The notes beneath the pieces are model-generated. The model did not search any database and had not been told where the DNA came from. It worked only from the letters and a program-made list of their open reading frames with translations. From Dermacentor variabilis (taxonomy: Eukaryota > Arthropoda > Arachnida > Ixodida > Ixodidae): 64,000 nucleotides of DNA. The stretch is taken from positions 194,444,853-194,508,852 of the forward strand of contig NC_134568.1 of the NCBI RefSeq assembly GCF_050947875.1. The letters are read 5' to 3'. Positions 31,238 to 42,245 of the stretch are shown one piece after another. The translations under genes and the position numbers were made by a program. Position 1 is the stretch's first letter, and each line of letters begins with the position of its first letter.

Positions 31238-33793
31238 TTGTCAAAGGTACCCCCGACTTCACAGTTTCGCAACATCAATCACTCCAAATGCGATTATAAG
31301 AAGCATGTGAAAGAAAAATTATGCGACCATAAAGTTTTATTTGTGGAAGCTGCAACACTGGCGCCTGCTCGCCAGACAGCAGGAGTTACCAGCTTTGATG
31401 AAGCCCCAAGCAACGTGCACTCGCTCCTCTTGGCACATTCAAGGATCGGGCCCAACGAGGACGAGTCAGCGCTGTCCGACTGTCGGTCAGTTGGTGAAAA
31501 CTACATTTTCCCCAGAAACCGTGCCGGCAGATCGTGCCAGCGAGAATGGTTTGTGAAATTTCCGTGGTTTTCGTACCAAAGCAAAAGCGACGTAGTCGTG
31601 TGTCACGAGTGCCGTCTACATGACGAAGAAAGAAAGGGAAACATTCGAAGTGTGGAGTCAGCTTTTGTTAAGGCCAGGTTTAACAATTGGAAAAAGAAGC
31701 TACGGAAAAGTTTTGGTCACATAAAAAGAGTCAGTTTCACTTGGATTCTGTGAACCGATATTTGTCACATAAAAGGGGCATTCCTCTTTTGCGTCTCCAG
31801 TCGCAGCAAAGCCGTAAACAGCAGGAAGAGGCTGGGGTGGTTCGACGTGTCACTGTAAGTTCTCTGCGTTACCTCTGTCGCACAGGTCAAGCTCTTTGAG
31901 GGCGATGTACAGGTTACGGAAATTTGCTCGACTTGCTCGAGGAGAGATCAGAAGATGTTACAGCTCTTAAGACATCGATGACTAAGAGGGACAAATGGGT
32001 TGGTGGCGACGTGCAAAATGAGCTTATAGAGATGATGGCTCATACTGTACAACGCGAAATTGTGAAGGATGTTAAGTACAGCTCGTTCTACGGTGTTATC
32101 GCTGATGGCACAAGGGATATAAATGGTGAGGAGCAGTTCACTTTTTGTGTGCGGTGGGTGCAGAACAAGATGGTTGAAGTCCGACAGGAGTATCTCGGCC
32201 TGTATAATGCACCGGACAGCAGATCTGAAACATTTACTCGGCCATAAAGGACGTTGATCGTGTGCCTAAGCCTTGACTTTCACTGTTTACAAGATCACTG
32301 CTTTGATGGGGCGGCGAATATTTCGGGGCCTTTGTCAGGCGTGCAAAAAGGAATTAGCGCCTCTGAGCAAAGGTTCTATGCGTTGTATGCAGTGTACAAA
32401 CGTACACTGCAGCAATCACTGCTTAGACCTGGTCCTGCAGGAGGCTAGCTGTAGCTGCGACATAATTGGAGATACTCTCAACACCGTTAAAGTCGTTTGC
32501 AATGCAATCCTTGACTCAAAGAAGCGCAAAAGTGTTTATACTGACATAGTGGTTCCTACGGGACGCGAGGCTGATGTAGAGGCTCGATCAAGGACAAACA
32601 ACTTGCTGTCGGTTTGCACAACGCGATGGACCGTTAGAGTAAAATCAATGCAAAGGTTCGTTGATAATTACGCTAGAGTTCAACAGACACTCAAAATGTT
32701 CTTGCAGACAGCAGATTCAGTGACCGGAAACAACAAGACAATTTTGTAGGGTTATGAGAGACTTTTGCAGAAAGTTAAAATGCTGTTGGGTATCAACGTT
32801 TCTGTAGCCTTCTTCGGGCCTTGTGAAGAACTTGCAAAGGCTCTCCATAGCGCAACACATCGCGCCGCAGGTGCAAAAGAAGCATCATGCAGAGGCTCTC
32901 TGTGAGGCGATGTTCCGGTAGCGCTCTGAAACCGCGTTTCATGAACTGTGGAAACAGGCTAGCACGACTGCAGCTCAGCTAGGCCAGAAAGAGCCTCGTA
33001 TCTCCAGGCCATCGAAACAGCCTATGAGATACGAGGCAACCGACAGGCCTGCTCAGCCAGTTGCACTAGACACTAAGGCTGCAGTGCGAAAGGAGTATTT
33101 CGCTTTTAGGATTTTGGTGCACAAAAAGGGACGAGAGACAGAGGTACGACGCGGACACAACTCTGTCTCTCGTGCCTTTTTGTGCGCTAAAAACCTAAAA
33201 GTTATGGAATACCAACATGCCCAAACCTATTCTCTTTCAAGTATTTCGCTGTTGCTGACTCGATCATATGCGAAACAAAACGGCGTTTTGAGGACTCTGG
33301 CATTGATCAGCTCGTAAAACTAGAAGGCATCTTGATCAGTGCCGCTGAGGGAATTCAGTTTACAGCAGATAAACTATAGACGCTTTTGGGAGTACATGCA
33401 GTTGACCTTAACCTGCGGAAGCTCTGACCTGTGCAGGCACAGTTTCTGCTTCTACTAACTCTTCTATGCGACGCTGGTTCTCTCACAACCCTAACCATTT
33501 TGCAGAGCCTCCAAAGGAAATCAGAAACTATTCGCGACTTGCTCGATCAGATCGTAAGATATGAGCAGCTTCTGTTGTCTATACCTACATCTGTCGCTAC
33601 TGGGGAGCGCTCTTTTAGTGCTCTGCGTCGAGTAAAAACGTACTTGCACAACCGAATGACTCAGAGGAGGTTATTGCACCTCCTGATTCCTCGTATACAC
33701 AAGGAAAGGACGTCAGTCCTCAAGTTAGAAGACATCATCAAAGAACTTGTGAGCAGAACAGCAGAGCGAGCAGCAACCTTTCGTCCCACCTAG
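31238..33793 (+). pseudogene. hAT-superfamily transposase (ZMYM/DUF4371-like), multiply broken
   Basis: Pieces occur in family order across frames. 31238-31753 carries a TTF-like finger region (VKFPWFSYQSKSDVVVCHEC, then FNNWKKKLRKSFGHIK). 31924-32247 carries the DUF4371 core (AHTVQREIVKDVKYSSFYGVIADGTRDI). A short out-of-frame DGAANISGPLSGVQKGIS segment follows at about 32310, then HCLDLVLQEAS at about 32420. 33431-33793 ends with the hAT dimerisation domain (SIPTSVATGERSFSALRRVKTYL and ERTSVLKLEDIIKELVS). At least five frame changes and stops occur, plus a 135-bp insertion at 33105-33239. hAT transposases cut and paste with a DDE/RNase-H-like core and dimerise through the C-terminus. A tamed ZMYM-type host gene is excluded by the number of lesions. 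Terminal repeats were not found. Confidence 0.85.
33105..33239. mobile_element. 135-bp hairpin-bearing insertion with 11-bp duplication
   Basis: AGTATTTCGCT occurs at 33094-33104 and again at 33240-33250, bracketing an insert that interrupts the hAT frame. The first ~95 bases of the insert form a hairpin: arms of about 39 bases (GCACAAAAAGGGACGAGAGA pairing with TCTCTCGTGCCTTTTTGTGC) around a ~17-base loop. About 38 non-palindromic bases follow. The 11-bp duplication is longer than usual for TIR elements and resembles retroposition. Confidence 0.75.
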
Positions 33794-33860
33794 CATGTCT
33801 GCTTAACTTGCTTGAATTTTAACTTCGTCAGCTGTCGTAACGTTTACGGTGAGAGGCTAA

Positions 33861-34348
33861 TAAAATTTAATTGAACTAAAATATGAAACGTAATAACCCT
33901 TGAGATAAAAACTGCACATAATTTCGAACTAGCATGAAAGTCGCTCTTTAATTTTGTCTATGCAAAGCCTGTGGACTTATATGTGGAGACAAGGTCTGAG
34001 CTTACATGTATTGGTTATTATAGATATTGGTCCAGCCACTAACCATATTACATTATAAGTGGATACCAATATTTATGTATACCTTTTTTGTGTCCTTGAA
34101 AATAAAGTGTCATTCATTGGTTGAATACTGTGCAAAAAGTGTACGGCTGATGTAAGTTACATGGGCGTATTACAGTATGTGTTTCTGTATCGCGCTGCTT
34201 CATTCCTTGATTACAGTTAATTTTTGTTCACATTGTATATAAAAACATAACAAATGCCATATTGTCTAGATATACAGATTTGTGGAGCGTCAATAAACAA
34301 TTGTCCAATGACAACTGACTCGGATCTGTTCCATACTAATTATATACA
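33861..34348. other. hAT 3' flank, no gene
   Basis: A/T-rich sequence with AATAAA near 33861 and again near 34102, either of which could be a polyadenylation signal for the hAT gene. No terminal repeat was recognised. Confidence 0.4.
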
Positions 34349-34352
34349 GTTG

Positions 34353-34909
34353 TGTTTGGATCCCCACCGATGGCATCGGTTGTTGGGAGAACTCGGCGCT
34401 GACGCCCGTGGTTGTACCTGGGTCGCAAGCCCCAAGGGTAGCGTTGGCCTGGCGGCCTGGGGTACAACTGGAAGCATCCGAAGGTCCCGGCAAAGCATGA
34501 GTCGACTGGTAACAACAAAACTTGTTTATTTTAACATCGCAAAGAGTTGGCGGTCAGGTTGACCGAAGTAGAGAGACGGGAGAGCACTTTACTCAACAGA
34601 AGAAATCGGAGCCCTCCTTTTGGCGTCCGGGGGCAGCTGTTTTTATACTCTCGCAGTTGAGGGCAAGAAGGAACCCCTCAATAGACGAGCACGTGAATGT
34701 ACAATGGGCTAATGGTGACGCACACTGTCGTAGCGCTGCCGGTCGGGCACAATGACTGGAAGGGGAGGGTGATCCCGGCTTTCGCATCGCCTGGTCGCGC
34801 CTGGAAACACCTGGCGGGGAGCGTTGCGGCGACGACGATCGGGCCAAAATGTCTGCCGCCCCGCCGCAGTCGCGCCGGCAAAACCGCGCGTCGCAGGCGA
34901 AACGCAACA
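34353..34909 (-). repeat. 3' LTR of Gmr1-like element (557 bp)
   Basis: From 34381 on it matches the other LTR almost base for base, with a 3-base difference in an AAC repeat near 34520. The first 28 bases (34353-34380) differ in a cluster from the partner. On the minus strand it has a TATAAAAA box near 34642-34649. Confidence 0.88.
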
Positions 34910-34935
34910 GACCGCCCCGCCGGGGGAAGGAGATC
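34910..34935 (-). promoter_or_regulatory. Putative polypurine tract of Gmr1-like element
   Basis: The minus strand immediately before the 3' LTR is G-rich (GGCGGGGCGG). It is less purine-pure than most tracts but correctly placed. Confidence 0.4.
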
Positions 34936-35393
34936 CCGATGGACAGGGGACTGCATCCGCTGTCCGGAGGGATGTCGCTCGATGATGCTCATAACCGAAG
35001 TCGGGCGTCCCTCGACGTTTCTTGAGCGCAGCGCACAGAGAAGGCCTCGTTCTCTCGTTCAGGTTCGCACGGGACACTGCAAAGTGACTTCGGGAGAGTT
35101 CACATTTTTGTTCTCGTTCCCGGCAAGCGTTAGAACTACGCTGAAACTCAACCGCTCAGTCAGCAAGCACGGCACCCCTCACTAAGCCCTGCCAGGCTCT
35201 TTCCCCTTTTTATACCACTGCCTAGTCCCTTACAGTAGTCTAGCATCACTCAGAACGCGTCCACAAATTGGAAAATTGCACTAGAAAGCATATCATCACT
35301 TTGAAACACTAAACAAAAGCAATATGTTAAAAAAAAATCCTGCCTCAGGAAGAAAAACATCAGTAACCAACAATTTTTAGGCTGATTCCTACG
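34936..35393 (-). other. 3' untranslated region of Gmr1-like element
   Basis: About 460 bp between the RNase H stop and the polypurine tract, without coding features. Confidence 0.6.
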
Positions 35394-37232
35394 TTAGGGG
35401 CTTCGACTTAAGCCATCGGCGTTACCGTTGAGACTCCCCTTTTTGTAACGCACCTCAAAGGAATATTGTTGTAAAGCGAGGCTCCAGCGCAGGAGGCGGC
35501 CATTTTTGGGAGAGATGGTCTGCAGCCATTGGAGAGGGCAGTGATCCGTCTCAATGATAAACCTCGAGCCGGCTAGATAGCATGACAATTTCTGAACGGC
35601 CCACACGAGACACGCACACTCTTTCTCGGTGGCGCTATACGCCTGCTCACGACTGGTCAGCTTACGACTAGCATACAGGACGGGGTGTTCTACTTCTCCA
35701 TTTTCCCGTTGGCACAGTACAACGCCCATGCATCGCTCACTAGCATCGCACTGAACAATGAACCCTTTTGTATAGTCTGGCGATCGTAGCACAGGCTGGT
35801 TTGTTAGGGCACTCTTTAGGGCGCTAAAAGCTCTTTCCTTTGTCTCGTCCCAGACGACTGTTTGAGGCTCTGTTTTTCTTAGAGCATCCGTCAGGGGAGC
35901 CGCGATATCAGAGTACCTAGGGATGTACCTCTGATAGTAGCCGGCGACACCCAAGAACGACCGAATATCGGTCTTGGTGCGCGGTTGCGGAAAGTCTCGC
36001 ACAGCGGCCACTTTTATTTCAGAGGGGCGGCGACGACCCTGACCAATCACGTGACCGAGGTAGACAACCTCGGCCTGTGCTAACTGGCACTTAGGAGCCT
36101 TTACTGTCAAGCCCGCTTCGCGCAGGCGGGTTAGCACTGCCCGCAAGTGTGCCATATGCTCAGACCAGGATGCGGAGAATATCGCTACGTCGTCTAGATA
36201 CGGTAAAGCGAATTCTTGCTGTCCCCGCAACACTTTATCCATGAGGCTTGAAAAACAGTATGGCGCGTTCTTCAAACCAAAACTCAACACTTTAGGACGG
36301 AATGTTCCCATTGGTGAAATGAACGCCGCATACCTACTAGCCTCTTCTGTAAGTGGAACCTGCCAATAACCCCTGACAAGATCTAGGGTGGAAATAAACT
36401 GAGCGCTACTAACTTTCTCAAGGCGCTCCTCGATGTTAGGGATCGGATAAATTTGATCCTTAGTGATGGAATTAAGCCTGCGGTAGTCGACGCAAGGACG
36501 AGGTTCCTTGCCCGGTACCTCAACTAAAATCAAAGGGGAGGTATAATCACTCTCACCTGCCTCAATAACACCGAGCTGTAGCATTTTCTTTACCTCAGCC
36601 TCCATAATATCGCTCTGGCGGGGTGACACCCGATACGCCTTGGATCGTACTGACTCTGGGGAGGTAAGTTCTATATCATGAGTAAGTACAGAAGTCCTAC
36701 CAGGCCTCTCAGAGAACAGACCTTGAAACTCTTGTAATAGCTGGTGTAGTTCGGTTTTCTGCTCGGGCGACAGCGGTGCTTTACTGATAAGGTCACTAAT
36801 GACTTGACCGGTGTCTTCCCTGTTCGTCACTGAGCCTAGTCCCGGAAGCTCGACCGGAAGCTCTTCAGGAACGTTTACCATCATGCACACCACTGCTTCC
36901 CTTTGTCTATAAGGTTTGAGCAGATTACAGTGGTAAACTTGCTGTGCTTTCCGCTTTCCTGGCAGACTTACCACGTAGTTAACGTCCGACAGTTTCTGAA
37001 CAATTCGTGCTGGGCCCTCCCACTGCACGTCTAGTTTGTTGTTTAGCGATGTGCGCAATATCATGACCTCATCGCCCACCTCAAAACGACGGGCCCTGGC
37101 TGTCCGATCATAATAAACCTTGGCCCTCTGCTGGGCCTTTGTCATTGCTTCACCTGACAACTCCTGTGCCCTTCTTAAGCGTTCGAGGAGCTTAAGTACG
37201 TACTCCACCACGACTGGGTCGTCGCCCCTGCC
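35394..37232 (-). pseudogene. pol: GPY/F module, reverse transcriptase and RNase H of Gmr1-like element
   Basis: In the same frame as integrase but after the TAA. The first ~100 codons include RRFEVGDEVMILRTSLNNKL and a WEGPARIVQKLSDVNYVV stretch, the GPY/F-type end of integrase. The reverse transcriptase follows with PCVDYRRLNSITKDQIYPIP, FGLKNAPYCFSSLMDKVL and the catalytic LPYLDDVAIF (about 36178-36207). RNase H has VQCDASERCMGVVL, ATEKECACLVWAV, IETDHCPLQWL and ends NGNADGLSRSP at 35394. No further coding sequence lies before the 3' LTR, confirming that integrase is not in its usual position. The C-terminal end at RNase H fits the group. Confidence 0.9.
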
Positions 37233-38042
37233 TTACCATGATTCTCGAAGCATGCGAAGCGGAGACCGAAGCGAGCGACCGTACACCAGTTCAGCTGGCG
37301 AAAACCCCGTAGCTGCATGCGGCGCGGTCCTTAAAGCAAACATCACCCCAGGCAGACACAGCTCCCAGTCAGTTCGATGTTCAAAACACAACGCTCTCAA
37401 CACGCGCTTCATGACGGAGTGGAGCTTCTCAACGGAATTCGACTGTGGGTGGTACACTGAGCTGTGTAACAGCTTTACCCCACACCTTTCGAGAAAAGTT
37501 GTCGTCAAAGCGCTAGTAAACACTGTGCCCTGATCTGATTGGATTTCCGCAGGGAAACCAACTCGCGCAAATATGGACAGTAGTGCATTAACTATCTCAA
37601 CTGAGCTGAGTTCTTTAAGCGGCACTGCTTCAGGGAACTTTGTCGCTGGGCAGATCACAGTCAAAATGTGTCTGTACCCCGTGGCTGTTACCGGCAGAGG
37701 TCCCACTGTATCAATAACGAGCCGTCTAAAAGGCTCCGTTATGATAGGTACCAATTTCAACGGCGCCCTTGATTTGTCCCCTGGTTTGCCCACCCGCTGA
37801 CAAGTGTCACATGTCCTCACGAAATGGTCTGCGTCCCGAAAACACCCTGGCCAATAGTACTCTTGCAAGAGACGGTCCTTAGTTTTCTTAACTCCTAGGT
37901 GTCCGGACCACGAACCCCCGTGTGACAAGCGCAACAGATCCTGACGATAGCATTGAGGCACGATCAGCTGATCGAACTCCACTCCTCTGCGGTCTAGATA
38001 CTTCCGGTACAGGACTCCACCTCTTTCCACAAACGCGCATTT
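37233..38042 (-). pseudogene. Integrase of Gmr1-like element, upstream of RT
   Basis: In order, the frame has the HHCC zinc finger (SHGGSWSGHLGVKKT...CDTCQRVGK), a first catalytic Asp in LVIDTVGPLPV, a second in IQSDQGTVF, and a Glu in SNSVEKLHSVMKR. All three catalytic acids appear present. The frame stops at TAA 37233-37235 (after MLRESW), where a sense codon is expected because the same frame continues directly into the next module. Placement before reverse transcriptase is the copia-like arrangement. It would insert the DNA copy into the chromosome. Confidence 0.9.
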
Positions 38043-39834
38043 TTCCTGGCGATACCTTCCTTGACATTGCAGCGTATGTTTTCTAGGCTACCATCCTTCT
38101 TTTGCTCGGCTATCAAAGCCGACCGGCTGACTTTTAGCAACCTATCAAGTCCGTCTGACGTAGGCGCGATGAGCAAATCAGTAGATAGCTCTTCTAACTT
38201 TCCCGCATCGGGATTTTCCTCTCCGGTATCTGGTGCCTTTAACGTTACAGACTCAAGTTTATTCAGTTCGGGCGTGCTCTGAATATCGGCTTGCTGCGCC
38301 TCTGACCCTTTTTCGTTGTTTGATAACGTCGGCCCCGCAACTACCGCCTTTGCAGCGAGCTCCCGAACCTTCGATCTGGTTAAGGCCTGAACACTAGCTT
38401 CACCAAACAAAAGCCCCTTCTCGCGCAGGAGGTGATCGGACCTGTTTGAAAATAGGTACGGGTACTGGGGTGGCAGCATAGATGACACTGCCGCCTCCGT
38501 GTCAAGCGCTCCGAAAGGTCCTTCAATAAGCACTTTTGCTACTGGCAGACACACGCTATGAGCTTCCACGGCTTGCTTGATCCACGCGCACTCGCCCGTG
38601 AACATATGGGGTTCTACGTAAGACGGGTGAACTACATCCATCGTAGCTGCGGAATCGCGAAGCACTCGGCACTCTTTCCCGTTCACGAGGAGGTCTCGCA
38701 TGTAAGGCTCGAGAAGCTTCATGTTCTCGTCAGTGCTGCCTATTGAAAAAAACACAACTTTTGGTGTTGTTTCCGGACACTGCGCCGAAAAGTGACCCGG
38801 CTTCTGGCACGTATAACAAACGCGCGCTCGCCTCATCTCGAACCGCTTTCTGCGTTTGGCTGCCGCCGTCTCTTTACGTTTGGTCGGACTGCTTTCACTC
38901 GCATCCTCACTACGCGTGTCCCCCTTTAATCTCATGGGCGTGAACCTCGGCCTCTCAAACTTCGAGCCAAATTCACCCTTTTGACCGTCCTTAGCTCCGC
39001 GAGCCCGACGCGTCACAAACTCCTCGGCTAGCTCAGCGGCTTTAGCCACCGTACAAACGTCTGGCCTATCCAAGACCCAGTATCGCACGTTCTCCGGTAA
39101 CCGACTATAAAACTGTTCTAGCCCAAAACACTGCAGAACTTTATCGTGGTCACCGAACGCTTTCTCTTCTTTGAGCCACTCCTGCATGTTTGACATAAGC
39201 CTATACGCAAACTCTGTATATGACTCACTTCTGCCTTTCTCATTTTCCCGAAACTTCCGACGGAACGCCTCCGCAGACAGCCGGTACTTTTTTAGAAGAC
39301 TCGATTTCACTGTGTCGAAATCCTCTGCCTCCTCTCTATCCAAGCGAGCGACTACGTCGGCCGCCTCGCCGGGTAACAAAGTGAGCAAGCGCTGTGGCCA
39401 CGTTTCCCGAGAGAACCCCTGCTTCTCGCACGTTCGCTCAAAGTTAGCCAGGAACAAACCAATGTCCTCTCCAAGCTTATCGGCCGCATCAGGTCAGTCA
39501 TTTTGAACAATACGCGTTCTCCTGCACCGTGTGCCTGACTTCCATTACGAGCGCGTTCCATCTCTACCTCAAGACGCTTCATTTCCAAAGCGTGTTGACG
39601 GTCACGCTCTTGTTGCTCTCGCTCTTTCTGTTCTTTACGTTCACGCTCTTCTTTTTCTTTTGCAGTCTCCCTCTCTTCAATGGTCTCAAGGCATTCCGAC
39701 AGCTCGTCATCCTCAGCCTCTAACTCAAGAATAGCCTTTAGCAGTTCAGGTTTTCTGAGTTTGTCTGAGACATCCAGACCCAACTCTCTTGCAAGCTCCA
39801 ACAATTTCGGTTTGCGCAACGACTTCAAATCCAT
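38043..39834 (-). pseudogene. gag: Gag and protease of Gmr1-like element, one frameshift
   Basis: The start is the ATG at 39834. Residues 4-35 form a SAP-like helix pair with a repeated LRKPELLKAIL pattern. A highly charged coiled coil follows (KEKEERERKEQKEREQQERD). A one-base loss near 39484 shifts the frame; from 39457 a SCAN-like capsid region reads SESYTEFAYRLMSNMQEWLK and LGLEQFYSRLPENVRYWVL-like sequence. A basic region precedes one zinc knuckle, CYTCQKPGHFSAQC (about 38779-38818). The aspartic protease motif is RDSAATMDVV (about 38630-38660): Ala replaces the expected Gly of D[ST]G (codon 38648-38650). The protein would form particles, bind RNA and process itself. The frame then runs into integrase with another one-base shift near 38040. 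Confidence 0.85.
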
Positions 39835-40183
39835 GGCTGCTCTGAATGCTGCTTTCTCTACTGCTTACTATTGTCTTGCCGCAAACTAACCCGGCAGCAA
39901 CGACAACCACAATTACCAGCTCTGTTTCTGACACTAACAAAAGCCTGGCAAAGCTCAGAAGAAGAAAGTCCCGCACTCACCAAACCTCGCAGCCAAGAGT
40001 TCCGCGCAGTCGTTCCGCTGCAGGCAACCAGTCATCACACAGGGCTCGTTTCACTGCTCCCGGATCGTCGATGAGCTGCTCAGCATACAGTCAACTGCAT
40101 CTCTTCGCTGCTGGCCTCCGTTGTCGCGATCTCACCGCTGGCAGACAGTTGTTTGAAGTCGGAGGCGATCTCACCGCTGCCAA

Positions 40184-40198
40184 CCAGATGTTTGGATC
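40184..40198 (-). promoter_or_regulatory. Putative primer binding site of Gmr1-like element
   Basis: Two bases inside the 5' LTR the minus strand reads TGGTTGGCAGCGG, which starts with the TGG expected to pair with a tRNA CCA end. The tRNA was not identified. Confidence 0.45.
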
Positions 40199-40750
40199 GC
40201 ACCGCTGGTGCGATCGGTTGTTGGGAGAACTCGGCGCTGACGCCCGTGGTTGTACCTGGGTCGCAAGCCCCAAGGGTAGCGTTGGCCTGGCGGCCTGGGG
40301 TACAACTGGAAGCATCCGAAGGTCCCGGCAAAGCATGAGTCGACTGGTAACAACAAAACAACTTGTTTATTTTAACATCGCAAAGAGTTGGCGGTCAGGT
40401 TGACCGAAGTAGAGAGACGGGAGAGCACTTTACTCAACAGAAGAAATCGGAGCCCTCCTTTTGGCGTCCGGGGGCAGCTGTTTTTATACTCTCGCAGTTG
40501 AGGGCAAGAAGGAACCCCTCAATAGACGAGCACGTGAATGTACAATGGGCTAATGGTGACGCACACTGTCGTAGCGCTGCCGGTCGGGCACAATGACTGG
40601 AAGGGGAGGGTGATCCCGGCTTTCGCATCGCCTGGTCGCGCCTGGAAACACCTGGCGGGGAGCGTTGCGGCGACGACGATCGGGCCAAAATGTCTGCCGC
40701 CCCGCCGCAGTCGCGCCGGCAAAACCGCGCGTCGCAGGCGAAACGCAACA
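40199..40750 (-). repeat. 5' LTR of Gmr1-like element (552 bp)
   Basis: This LTR drives the element. Its U5-side end contains a perfect 9-base inverted repeat, GATCGCACC/GGTGCGATC, absent from the other LTR. A short degenerate GATCTCACCGCTG-type repeat runs from the adjacent leader toward it. Confidence 0.88.
40481..40488 (-). promoter_or_regulatory. TATA box in 5' LTR
   Basis: TATAAAAA on the minus strand inside the 5' LTR, followed about 70-120 bases downstream by an AATAAA on the same strand (about 40367-40372). Promoter and polyadenylation signal are thus in the order expected for an LTR. Confidence 0.6.
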
Positions 40751-40754
40751 GTTG

Positions 40755-41204
40755 TTAGCGATTGGAAGCGCTTCTCGATAAAGTTATTTTGGCACGCAGA
40801 AAATAGAAATCGCCGCACTCGACGCAGTAAAAATTAAAAAATTAACCGGCAATGATATTGTTCTCTCTCATATGAAACACGGAGAGCAAGTATAACCTTA
40901 AAAATTATGCGAAAAAACAATACAAAGAAAAATACAAAGAAAAATCGATGTTTCGCCCGAACGCCGAAACACCGATTGCGATAGCAAATTAGTAGATTAG
41001 TAGCTATACGAAGTAAGAATATTAGTTTTATCGGCTGCATAAACTTGTAAACATTCGCTTGCTAACTAAATTAACAATGATTTCATGCGTAAGCGCGACT
41101 GAACGAGGACAGCTCTGTCTCTGTGTGTCTGTTTCTACGTTCTCGTTGAGTCGCGCTTATACATTATATCTTGCATTCAAACCGACTAGCCCGCCAACGT
41201 GGTT
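40755..41204. other. No recognised gene
   Basis: About 450 bp of A/T-rich flank between the Gmr1-like element and the next MITE. Confidence 0.5.
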
Positions 41205-41939
41205 TAAAGGGACACTAAAGGCAAATATTAAGTCAAGCTAAAGTGACAGACATCAATATTATCGCATAAGGCATCAATATTATCGCCAACAGAGCCTTAG
41301 TAATCGAGAAGTGGAGGTAAATGCACGACGCGGAGACTCCCCCGGGAAAGTCAAGTACTTGCCCGATGACGAAAGCACTCCTCAATTAAATTCTGTCGCT
41401 AGTACTCAACCACTCATTGTACAAAACATCCTTGCATTGTATAATAAGACAATATAAAATGCTACTTGTCCAGTTCTATTTCATATTTAGACAAGAGAAC
41501 TCATTGAAATTACCCTTGAAAACGACGCGGGTGTCTAAAGGCTTCGTTTTCTCTCGACTGTGCGCCACCCACGCTTTCGCGTTTCAGTACTGTCCTGATC
41601 GCGTAGTGCAGCGCTGGTTTTGCTGGCTCGCAAAACTCGCACAAACTGCAAGTAGCAAAGAATTCAACTTGCATGTGATGTCGCGAGATGCCCGAACGGT
41701 CTACACCACTTGGCTAAAAAGCAGCTGCAGCGGAGACTCCGCCGCTCCGACATGCATCGTCACCACTCCCCCGGTTGGGTTTCTGGAGATTTGAATTTCG
41801 AGAAAGGTATTCGGACACTTCAGATGCAATTGTCTAGTGAACTAACTATTTTCTTGGCACAAGACAAGCGTTGCGAGGTTTTTAGAATGATATTTAAGCA
41901 GTCCACGTCGACTTAGTATTAGCGTTTAGTGTACATTTA
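41205..41939. mobile_element. 735-bp non-autonomous TIR element (MITE)
   Basis: The left end TAAAGGGACACTAAAGGCAA and the right end, in reverse complement TAAATGTACACTAAACGCTA, match at most positions over about 28 bases. The interior carries no transposase. A short internal duplication, ATCAATATTATCGC, occurs at about 41253 and 41275. The exact target duplication is unclear, so the superfamily is not assigned. Confidence 0.7.
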
Positions 41940-42153
41940 GCTAAGTGAACAAGCACGGCGTCACACGCGCATAGGCAAACATGAACACGTCTCACTCGAT
42001 AAGGGCGGAAACTGGCTGCCGAAATGCTGAACGCGATGGTTTGTTATGTGCTCATGAGTTCCAGTGTGAACGTTTGTCAGTTTCAGGTGAACGTTTTCGT
42101 CATTCGCTTTGGAGCTCCATTTATGCGGTGCCTGTACGTCCTACACCTACTTC

Positions 42154-42245
42154 TATTTGATTTATTTATTGATACTGTTAGCCCAAAGGCCGGTAAAGGG
42201 TGGAGTAATCATAAAATAAGCTTCAAAGATCGCTAAAAACACGAG
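42154..42245 (-). mobile_element. CR1-like 3' tail fragment
   Basis: The plus strand reads TTTATTTATTGATACTGTTAGCCCAAAGGCC. The layout, a T-rich tetranucleotide tail then a GCCC..GGCC block, is that of the longer CR1-like copy at 42646. Confidence 0.5.

Larger units (their letters stand above)
34353..40750 (-). mobile_element. Gmr1-like LTR retrotransposon (integrase upstream of RT), 6.4 kb
   Basis: LTRs at 34353-34909 and 40199-40750 begin TGTTTGG and end CGCAACA on the plus strand. GTTG flanks both sides (34349-34352 and 40751-40754). The minus-strand order is Gag, protease, integrase, GPY/F-type module, reverse transcriptase, RNase H. This is the copia-like order that defines the Gmr1-like group of Ty3/Gypsy elements. 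Two frameshifts and one nonsense codon break the long reading frame. The LTRs are almost identical outside one short block, so the insertion is recent. Confidence 0.9.

Noticed and set aside
31238..33793. A domesticated ZMYM-type host gene
   Set aside because: Frame changes throughout and an insertion in the coding part leave no continuous frame; a dead hAT copy is simpler.
34381..34909. LTRs of the Gmr1-like element starting at TGTTGGGAGA
   Set aside because: That boundary gives no target duplication. Extending to TGTTTGG (34353 and 40199) gives matching GTTG flanks and a better primer site.
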